Source of the DNA: Kiritimatiellia bacterium
Lineage (GTDB): Bacteria > Verrucomicrobiota > Kiritimatiellia > RFP12 > UBA1067
Length of the DNA: 9,579 nucleotides
NCBI GenBank assembly: GCA_024405255.1
Contig: JAKSOY010000169.1
Location: forward strand, 1-9,579
Direction: 5' to 3'
Numbering within the stretch: position 1 is the stretch's first letter; every line of letters starts with the position of its first letter. Shown piece after piece: positions 4,321 through 9,579 of this stretch. Under the pieces are notes generated by a model, which searched no databases, had not been told where the DNA came from, and worked only from the letters and a program-made list of their open reading frames with translations. The translations under genes were made by a program, and so were the position numbers.

Positions 4321-6819
4321 ATGAATAAGCTAGCAGCATTGTTTTTCATGGTGGCCCTCGTTTGGGGCGTTCGGGCCGAGCAGCCGACTTTGGCGCTGCA
4401 TCTTGATTTCAACAGTCTTCAGCTGAAACGCGAAGCGGTGGTGAAGGTTCTTCGCTCGGCGGCGGCGCGCGGATATAATGCGATCCTCTGGGAAATCGAA
4501 GACAAGGTCAAGTGGGAGACTTGTCCCGAGTGCGTCCATCCCGAGGCCTTTACCAAGGCGGAATTCAAGGCGATCCTGGCCGAGGCGAAGCGTCTAGGAC
4601 TTGCGCCGATTCCGCTTTTCCAGACGTTTGGACACGCCGAGTACGTGCTCATGCGCGGGCGTCATCCGGAGTGGATGGAGAAGCGGGCGGAGCTTTCCTC
4701 GTGCTACTGTGTGTCGAAGCCGGAGGTTCGTGCCTTCCAGAAGCGAATGATCCACGAATATCTGGACCTGTTCGGCCCCGATGTGAAGGAATTCCACCTC
4801 GGCGGCGACGAGGCCTATACTTTCGGAACGTGTCCTGTGTGCAGCAAGCGCGGCCGCATGGACCTCTATGCCGAGCATCTCAAGGACGTTTCGTCCGAAA
4901 TCGTCGCCAAGGGCATTCATCCCGGCGTGTGGTGCGACATGATCCTGGGCGAAAAGAACAAGACCGAAACGGCGAAGATTCCACGCACGTTTACGATCTG
5001 GTTCTGGGACTACAGTTACAACGGCAAGAACAAGCTCCGTTGGACGGGCTTTGAGTCCCTCAAGGAACTCGGGTTCCGCATCTTCCTCTGTCCATCGTCG
5101 AACAGCGCAGGGGATGGTCCGTTCCTGCCGCGCTTTCGGTTCCACGCGGACAACATCGCGGCCTCGGCCGAGCTCGCGCGGAAGGAGAGCTTCGCCGGCT
5201 ATTGCCTCACCTCGTGGTCCGTTCGTCAGGCCCCGAAATACCTCCAGGCGCCGCTCTTCGATTTTGCGGCGAAGCGATTTTTGAAGCCGGATCCCGACCC
5301 GGAGAAGGACTATGCCGAAGCCGTGGCGCGTACGTTTGGCGCGATCTCGCCTGCGCTCGTCGATCAGATGACGGAGTGGGACGGTCTTCTCTCGCGTTTT
5401 GACGGGCGGTCGTGGTCCGGCGGACTCAAAACTGCGCTTCCGGCGCCGCCGAGTTATCTCCCGCAGCTTCTCGGTCAGCAGGTGAGGACGGCGAAGGCCC
5501 GTGCGAAGTTCACGCGTCTCGTGGCCGCGCGCCAGCAGGCGCTTGCGGCGGCGTTGGACGAGGTTGGAAAGGTACAGGAGAAGGGCCTGCATGGCGCGCG
5601 TCTCGTCGAAGGCGCGGAACTCACGCGCGCGTTCCTCAACCGCCTCGAAGAAGTGTTTGCGGAAAAGAAGGTGGGCGATCTGCCGCTTCTCAAGAGCGAG
5701 CGCTACTTCGCCGAAGAGCGTCCCCCTCGCGCGGCGGCGGAAGCCGCGGCGATCGAATGGTCCGTACTTGCGCCGACGCGGGACGATCCCTCGGCGCGCG
5801 GTGTGATCCATACGCCTGCTGCGGCCGTCTACGATTTGCGCCGCAAGCAGTGGGAAGCGCACCGAGCCGATGTGCGGGCGTGGTTCGAGGAAAACTTCTA
5901 TGGCCGTGCGCCGGTGGGGCGTCCTGCGGATTTGAAATTCGACGAAACGGGCTTCTCCTGTGCGGACGGACGCATTCGCGTGAACCTCACGGTCAAACTG
6001 CCGGAGGGGGCGTCGCCCGATCATCCGGTTCCCGTGTTTGTGCATATTACGGGTCGCTGGAAATATGTGGTGCCGTACGAGGAAATGGCGAAGCGCGGCT
6101 ATGCGGTGGTGAAGTGCGACATCGACGACATCGCGCCCAACGAGTCCGTCTCCTCGGGCAAGCACATCGGCGGCGTTCTCAAGGAGTATGGCGGCTGGGA
6201 CAAACCCGATGGCTGGGGACGCGTGGGCGCCTGGGCGTGGGGGATTTCGCGGATCATCGACTGGGTGGAGACGCGTCCGGAACTCGACCGTCAGCGGATC
6301 GCGGTGGTGGGACATTCCCGCTGCGGGAAGACGACGCTCTGGGCCTCGGCCATCGACGAGCGCATCGCGCTCGCGATCGCGAACGGTTCTGGCACGGGCG
6401 GTGCCCACTTGAATGAATTCTGCACGCCCGGTTCGGAACAGGTGGATATCTTCGTGAAAGCGACGAGCTACAATTTCTTCTGTCCGAATTTCCTGAAACT
6501 TTCGGGACGTGAAACGATGCTCGAGCACGATGCGGACGATTTGATCCGGCTCACTGCGCCGCGGCTTGTGTACGTGGCGAGCGGCACGAAAGACTTCGGG
6601 GCGGGTCCGCTCGGCGAATTCGAGGCCGCGCGGCGCGCAGGAGAATTGTGGCGGGCCTACGGCCTTACGGGCCTCTCCCTCACGGCCTATCCGCAGAAGG
6701 GCGCGGCCGATCATACGGGATATGTGGGTTACCACATCCACGATGGCGGCCATTTCATCAATCCGCCCGACTGGATGCTCTATGCCGATTTCGCGGATGC
6801 GCACGGCTGGAATCGCTAA
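4321..6819 (+). CDS. Secreted two-domain enzyme: GH20-like hexosaminidase domain fused to a CE15 glucuronoyl esterase-like domain
   Basis: The 832-residue product starts with a Sec signal (MNKLAALFFMVALVWGVRA, cut near residue 19). Residues about 22-330 resemble GH20 glycoside hydrolases: an (alpha/beta)8-type run with PLFQTFGHAEY (98-108) and the catalytic hallmark HLGGDEA (D163-E164), followed by a CPVC pair. A helical linker follows (about 330-470). Residues about 478-832 resemble CE15, which cleaves esters between glucuronic acid of xylan and lignin alcohols: VYDLRRKQWEAHR, ENFYGRAP, the nucleophile elbow GHSRCGK (S666), GSGTGGAHL with PGSE (E706) and HIHDGGH (H811 probable base). The usual acid-site WADP reads GAGP here (G762), so E706 may be the acid. 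AAAGGA at 4310-4315 precedes ATG 4321 by 5 nt. Substrates are inferred from family only. Confidence 0.78.
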   Translation: MNKLAALFFMVALVWGVRAEQPTLALHLDFNSLQLKREAVVKVLRSAAARGYNAILWEIEDKVKWETCPECVHPEAFTKAEFKAILAEAKRLGLAPIPLFQTFGHAEYVLMRGRHPEWMEKRAELSSCYCVSKPEVRAFQKRMIHEYLDLFGPDVKEFHLGGDEAYTFGTCPVCSKRGRMDLYAEHLKDVSSEIVAKGIHPGVWCDMILGEKNKTETAKIPRTFTIWFWDYSYNGKNKLRWTGFESLKELGFRIFLCPSSNSAGDGPFLPRFRFHADNIAASAELARKESFAGYCLTSWSVRQAPKYLQAPLFDFAAKRFLKPDPDPEKDYAEAVARTFGAISPALVDQMTEWDGLLSRFDGRSWSGGLKTALPAPPSYLPQLLGQQVRTAKARAKFTRLVAARQQALAAALDEVGKVQEKGLHGARLVEGAELTRAFLNRLEEVFAEKKVGDLPLLKSERYFAEERPPRAAAEAAAIEWSVLAPTRDDPSARGVIHTPAAAVYDLRRKQWEAHRADVRAWFEENFYGRAPVGRPADLKFDETGFSCADGRIRVNLTVKLPEGASPDHPVPVFVHITGRWKYVVPYEEMAKRGYAVVKCDIDDIAPNESVSSGKHIGGVLKEYGGWDKPDGWGRVGAWAWGISRIIDWVETRPELDRQRIAVVGHSRCGKTTLWASAIDERIALAIANGSGTGGAHLNEFCTPGSEQVDIFVKATSYNFFCPNFLKLSGRETMLEHDADDLIRLTAPRLVYVASGTKDFGAGPLGEFEAARRAGELWRAYGLTGLSLTAYPQKGAADHTGYVGYHIHDGGHFINPPDWMLYADFADAHGWNR

Positions 6820-6848
6820 AGGGAAAGAGTTTGCGAGGTACGCGCGAG

Positions 6849-7328
6849 ATGGACGAGGATGAACACATTGACAGTCAACCGGAGAGCGGTGGAAGTTCTC
6901 GATGGAAACCGCAGGACGAACGAGTTGGCTGCATGGGTTGTCTCTTGCCGATCAAGACCTCCGACAGGTACAACCGCACAACCTATTGGGTGTATTTGTT
7001 TGCGGCTCTGATGCTGGCCGCTATCTGTCTGAGCTGCCCTTTGTTCATCGTCTTGACCATGGGGGTGTTGCCGCTCTTGTTGTTGGGGGCTGTTCTCTTT
7101 ATTCTGTTCATGACCATACCTCGCCGCTTCCATGACATCAACCTTTCTGGCTTTTGTCTCTTATGGTATTCGTTGTTTCAGTTTTGGGTGTCCATGTGGA
7201 TCGATGGATTGTTCGGACACGAATGGATGGCATCTATCACCGAAGGAATGGTTTCATTCTTTTTCATCGTTCTTGGCCTAATCCCTGGAACCAAAGGCGA
7301 AAACGACTATGGCCCACCCGATCTATGA
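6849..7328 (+). CDS. DUF805 family inner-membrane protein
   Basis: The 159-residue product has a polar N-terminus, then DRYNRTTYWVYLF (about residues 38-50), several hydrophobic segments, the DUF805 hallmark IPRRFHDINLSGF, and a closing LIPGTKGENDYGPPDL, which matches the 'G-x-x-x-x-N-x-Y-G-P' end of the family. DUF805 proteins are small integral membrane proteins of unknown function, and a cytoplasmic cysteine pair (GCMGCL) near residue 33 is an unusual extra. I chose ATG 6849 because GAGGT at 6835-6839 lies 9 nt upstream and the family starts close to the first membrane segment; the frame itself is open further upstream inside the preceding gene. The gene begins 29 bases after the esterase stop, so it is probably co-transcribed, but no functional link is evident. 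Confidence 0.8.
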   Translation: MDEDEHIDSQPESGGSSRWKPQDERVGCMGCLLPIKTSDRYNRTTYWVYLFAALMLAAICLSCPLFIVLTMGVLPLLLLGAVLFILFMTIPRRFHDINLSGFCLLWYSLFQFWVSMWIDGLFGHEWMASITEGMVSFFFIVLGLIPGTKGENDYGPPDL

Positions 7329-7406
7329 AGAGGGTAGAGGTCCATACGCCCATGGACGATCCGTTTAAGCCTTTCGGCCTGTTTCCGCCAATTGCATGTC
7401 TTGAAT

Positions 7407-7421
7407 TCAGATATTCCAAAA
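7407..7421 (+). repeat. Left terminal inverted repeat of the IS
   Basis: TCAGATATTCCAAAA, a perfect 15-bp inverted match to 9511-9525. After it the two ends diverge. Confidence 0.75.
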
Positions 7422-7463
7422 CATTTGAATCCTTCTATGTAAATTGACGCCGTTCTGGCCGGT

Positions 7464-7503
7464 TTTCAAGGGCCGCGCGCTGCCATGCGTGCGGCCCTTG
7501 AAA
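7464..7503 (+). terminator. Strong hairpin upstream of the transposase promoter
   Basis: TTTCAAGGGCCGC (7464-7476) pairs with GCGGCCCTTGAAA (7491-7503), and GCGC with GCGT extends this to 17 bp around a TGCCAT loop. It is followed by CTTTTCCTTCTTTTT. It lies inside the left end of the IS, before its promoter. It probably stops transcription entering from the neighbouring genes, and if read through it could also mask translation signals; both are known strategies in IS10/IS50-like elements. It may also serve as the terminator of the DUF805 operon. Confidence 0.65.
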
Positions 7504-7532
7504 CTTTTCCTTCTTTTTCCGCGAAAATCTCC

Positions 7533-7561
7533 TTGACTTTTCCCAAAAAGGTAAGTATAAT
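7533..7561 (+). promoter_or_regulatory. Near-consensus sigma70 promoter of the transposase
   Basis: TTGACT (7533-7538), a 17-bp spacer and TATAAT (7556-7561), a perfect -10. The expected start near 7568 is only about four bases before ATG 7572, so the messenger would be almost leaderless. Confidence 0.82.
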
Positions 7562-7571
7562 TACATTCCAT

Positions 7572-8027
7572 ATGAAAATTAAAAAAACGGACAGGAGGGC
7601 CTGCGCCTCGAAGGCGAGCGCCCTGAAGCGGATGATCGGCCGGGGCATGCTGCTGGAGGGCTCGCTCAACGTCAGCATGCGGGGCGGGTCGGAACACTGG
7701 CAGCTCACGGACAAGGCGGACGGGAAGACCCGCACGATGTACGTGCCGGCGCGGCACGTGGCCGAGGTCACGGAGGCGATCGCGCTCTGGAAGGAGGTGC
7801 GCTCGGCGCTGAAGGAGCTCTCTTCGGCGGCGAGGGAGGCGTTCGCGAACGCCTTCGCCGGGGAGCGCGCCGGCGCGCCGAGAGGGAGGCCGCGGAGCGG
7901 GAGCGCGAGCACATGCGCCTACTCCGCGAGGCGCGGGAATGCGTCGCGGGCGTCGAAGTCGGAGGCCACCCGGAAGGACGCCCCGGCGCCCGTCCGGCGC
8001 GGGACCCGGACGTCGAAGAGGCGGTAG
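7572..8027 (+). CDS. N-terminal part of the IS transposase (upstream frame)
   Basis: From ATG 7572 the frame gives MKIKKTDRRACASKASALKR, then LLEGSLNVSMRGGSEHWQL, GKTRTMYVPARHVAEVTEAI and a helical stretch ending near AREAFANAFAGER. The block 'GSL ... GKTRTxYVP ... V' is the N-terminal domain seen before the DDE domain in a group of IS4-like transposases (DUF6788-like). Past about 7875 the frame continues only as arginine/serine-rich sequence to a stop at 8025-8027, while the neighbouring frame picks up a coherent helical sequence (AEREAAERERE). The true product is therefore expected to shift frame by -1 around 7845-7885. The start is supported by the promoter immediately upstream; there is no Shine-Dalgarno at a normal distance. 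Confidence 0.65.
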   Translation: MKIKKTDRRACASKASALKRMIGRGMLLEGSLNVSMRGGSEHWQLTDKADGKTRTMYVPARHVAEVTEAIALWKEVRSALKELSSAAREAFANAFAGERAGAPRGRPRSGSASTCAYSARRGNASRASKSEATRKDAPAPVRRGTRTSKRR

Positions 8028-9337
8028 CGGAGTTCGCGGAGCATCTCCGCAGGGTGTGGAGGATCCTCCGCCCCGAGTTCAGGGACGTCTACGGGGGCCA
8101 CGACGAGTCGAAGTGCCTCTACATGGACGACACCGTCGTCGTCACGCTGCTGGCGACGACGGCGCTCAAGTGCCGTTCGAGGAACGCCGCGGACGGATGC
8201 CGCAACAGCGAGGCGCTGGCGGCGTCGATGCTGTACCTGTCGGGGCAGGACTGGTGGCCGGAGCGGGAGAAGTTCACCACCGCCTGCACGGGCACGCTCG
8301 TCTACCGCACGAGGGAGTGGGACTTCGAGAAGGTGCGGATCGTGAACGCGAAGCTGGTCAAGCGCCTCCTGAACGCGAAGTTCTTCGAGGGGGACCGGCT
8401 TTTCGGCAGATTCTACTGCCTTGCCGTGGACGCGGTGCACCGCGACGAGAGGCGCTGCAGCAGGGGCGAGGCGCTGACGAAGCTGGAGAAGAAGACCGTG
8501 GCGCTCGAGGCCAAGCTCATCACGAAGACCGGCATGGCGATCACGGTATGCACCGAGGACGTCGAGCCCTACGACGACAAGAAGGAGAAGCAGGACTGCG
8601 AGATCAACGCGTTCAAGCGCATGGCGCCCGTCCTGAAGTCGCTCATGAAGAAGTACCCGCTCTGCCTCGTCGGCGACGCGCTCTACGGGTGCGATCCGGT
8701 CTGGCGGATCTGCGAGAAGCACGGATGGAAGTACATCACGACGTTCAAGAGGGGGCGCACGCCGGACGTCTACGACGACGTCGTGCGGCACCTCTCGGGC
8801 GGGATGTGCCGGGGCGGCGGGCTTCTCAAGGCCGACGGGAGGCCGAGGTGCGGGGAGATGAAGTGGGTCGACGGCGTCGAGACGAACGTGGCCGACAGGT
8901 ATGCGGTCAACGTCGTCTGGGGCGAAATCTCGTTTCTGGGCGACCTGACGAAGACGGGAAGGAAGCGGAAGCCGTACGTCGGGATGTTCGCGACCAACCT
9001 CCGGATCGCCAACATCGACGCGGCTGACGAGGTGTTCTGCTGGGGGCGTCGCCGATGGAACATCGAGAACGTGTTCAAGGAGCAGAAGCGCGTCGAGGTC
9101 GGGCTGAAGCATCGCTTCGTGAACAGGACGGACGCGAACCGGGTCTGGTACTGCCTGATGATGATGGCGTGGACGATCTGGCAGATGTTCCAGCGCGGTT
9201 TTCTGCTGCGTCTGGAAGTCGGCTGCCGCAAGATGACGCAGCTTCTCTGGTGCGAGATGATCAGGACGTACGTCCGCTATTTCGGATGCGTCATGCTCGA
9301 GCCCCGCCATGCGCTGATGAGCCGGAAGAACCTTTAG
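7913..9337 (+). CDS. IS4-like DDE transposase, catalytic part (downstream frame)
   Basis: The 474 residues from ATG 7913 contain the DDE triad in family-like contexts: D173 in CLAVDAV, D255 in LVGDALYGC, and E385 in RRRWNIENVFKEQKR. The last segment fits the R-(3)-E-(6)-K part of the IS4 YREK signature (R381, E385, K392), though the tyrosine is replaced by glycine. The protein is expected to cut and rejoin IS ends as a DNA transposase. The ATG is unlikely to be the natural start: in-frame codons upstream (about 7880-7912, AEREAAEREREH) continue the helical sequence, and the N-terminal domain lies in the other frame. Whether the two frames are joined by programmed -1 frameshifting or the element is inactivated by a 1-bp deletion cannot be decided; I see no classic slippery heptamer. 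Confidence 0.85.
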   Translation: MRLLREARECVAGVEVGGHPEGRPGARPARDPDVEEAVAEFAEHLRRVWRILRPEFRDVYGGHDESKCLYMDDTVVVTLLATTALKCRSRNAADGCRNSEALAASMLYLSGQDWWPEREKFTTACTGTLVYRTREWDFEKVRIVNAKLVKRLLNAKFFEGDRLFGRFYCLAVDAVHRDERRCSRGEALTKLEKKTVALEAKLITKTGMAITVCTEDVEPYDDKKEKQDCEINAFKRMAPVLKSLMKKYPLCLVGDALYGCDPVWRICEKHGWKYITTFKRGRTPDVYDDVVRHLSGGMCRGGGLLKADGRPRCGEMKWVDGVETNVADRYAVNVVWGEISFLGDLTKTGRKRKPYVGMFATNLRIANIDAADEVFCWGRRRWNIENVFKEQKRVEVGLKHRFVNRTDANRVWYCLMMMAWTIWQMFQRGFLLRLEVGCRKMTQLLWCEMIRTYVRYFGCVMLEPRHALMSRKNL

Positions 9338-9386
9338 CCTGCGATCGGAAGCGGCGGCACCGAGAAGACATCGCCGAGAGGCCTGG

Positions 9387-9407
9387 CCCCCGCGGACGGC
9401 GCGGGGG
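9387..9407 (+). other. GC-rich hairpin after the transposase stop
   Basis: CCCCCGCG (9387-9394) can pair with CGCGGGGG (9400-9407) around a five-base loop, 49 bases after the transposase stop. GGCC repeats on both sides could extend it. No T-run follows, so it is not a standard intrinsic terminator; it may protect the messenger end or be part of the IS right end. Nothing coding is evident in 9338-9510. Confidence 0.4.
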
Positions 9408-9510
9408 TAAGGGGGCCTGTGCGTCCGAATGGCGGAGACATCGGTGCCGAGCTGGAGGAATATGCCGAAAATGCCGCTCGACGGCGGCGACAGCCGCAGT
9501 CGTGCGATAT

Positions 9511-9525
9511 TTTTGGAATATCTGA
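9511..9525 (-). repeat. Right terminal inverted repeat of the IS
   Basis: TTTTGGAATATCTGA, the exact inverted copy of 7407-7421. Confidence 0.75.
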
Positions 9526-9541
9526 CAAGGAAGTTGAAAAG

Positions 9542-9570
9542 TGGACGATGGGCGGCGGATGTGGTATAAT
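9542..9570 (+). promoter_or_regulatory. Promoter pointing out of the right window edge
   Basis: TATAAT at 9565-9570 is a perfect -10 preceded by TGG (extended -10). TGGACG at 9542-9547, 17 bp upstream, matches four of six -35 positions. It lies just outside the IS right end, so it likely belongs to the next gene beyond the window rather than to the IS. Confidence 0.6.
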
Positions 9571-9579
9571 ATACCTCTC

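Larger units (their letters stand above)
7407..9525 (+). mobile_element. IS4-like insertion sequence, about 2.1 kb
   Basis: TCAGATATTCCAAAA at 7407-7421 and its inverted copy TTTTGGAATATCTGA at 9511-9525 bound a GC-rich segment with its own promoter, a shielding hairpin and a split DDE transposase. No convincing target duplication is seen: the bases outside the ends (GTCTTGAAT on the left, CAAGGAAGT on the right) differ. The true ends may be two bases further in (7409/9523), where the flanks also differ. Loss of the duplication by rearrangement, or ends slightly misplaced, are both possible. The base composition is clearly richer in G+C than the neighbouring genes, which supports recent acquisition. 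Confidence 0.75.

Noticed and set aside
3338..4339. A 333-residue minus-strand open frame opposite the MBL-fold gene
   Set aside because: Same reason: no motif, while the + strand frame has HRHGDH and a signal peptide.
4594..6804. A 736-residue open frame on the minus strand opposite the GH20/CE15 gene
   Set aside because: It arises from the GC-rich codon use of the + strand gene. The translation is arginine/histidine-rich without any family motif, and the + strand frame has intact catalytic motifs.
7919..9310. A 463-residue minus-strand frame and a 362-residue + strand frame (7939-9027) over the transposase
   Set aside because: Both are low-complexity shadows rich in Arg, Gly, Pro and His. 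The DDE triad lies only in the frame starting at 7913.

Overview
The window looks like a chromosome fragment of an uncultured PVC-group bacterium, most likely Kiritimatiellota, Lentisphaerota or a relative. This is inferred from the gene set: a secreted GH20-like/CE15 carbohydrate enzyme, an exported MBL-fold hydrolase, a lectin-domain protein, an AAA_14-type ATPase remnant, DUF805, and 9-nt minisatellite-like intergenic repeats. No rRNA or tRNA is visible, so the placement is tentative. All intact genes are on the + strand.

Layout. (1) 1-336 is the 3' end of a gene ending in a concanavalin A-like lectin domain. (2) 334-3320 is a roughly 2.9 kb block bracketed by two 44-bp copies (39/44 identical) of a translation-start region. 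The left copy has only nine codons left and is joined directly to a truncated, frameshifted ATPase remnant on the minus strand (378-785). (3) 786-2038 has no gene. It holds three copies (one inverted) of a palindromic element built from degenerate 9-nt units. One copy is interrupted by a 453-bp MITE-like element with about 21-bp inverted ends and a perfect 9-bp target duplication; the uninterrupted copy downstream is its empty site. (4) 2039-2223 carries a promoter, four predicted stem-loops (three with GNRA tetraloops) and an intrinsic terminator. It lies before an N-formylglutamate amidohydrolase-like gene (2268-2993) and looks like an undescribed riboswitch, attenuator or small RNA. (5) 3302-7328 is a probable co-directional cluster: an exported MBL-fold hydrolase, an 832-residue secreted protein fusing a GH20-like domain to a CE15 glucuronoyl esterase-like domain, and a small DUF805 membrane protein. 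(6) 7407-9525 is a GC-rich IS4-like insertion sequence with 15-bp inverted ends, a strong nearly leaderless promoter behind a 17-bp hairpin, and a transposase split over two frames. A further promoter points out of the right edge.

How the parts work together. The exported hydrolase and the GH20/CE15 protein fit breakdown of complex glycans, such as glucuronic-acid-substituted hemicellulose and amino-sugar-containing polymers, outside the cytoplasm; this is inference from families. The rest of the window is shaped by mobile and repetitive DNA. The most unusual items are the structured leader upstream of the amidohydrolase gene and the MITE with its own empty site.
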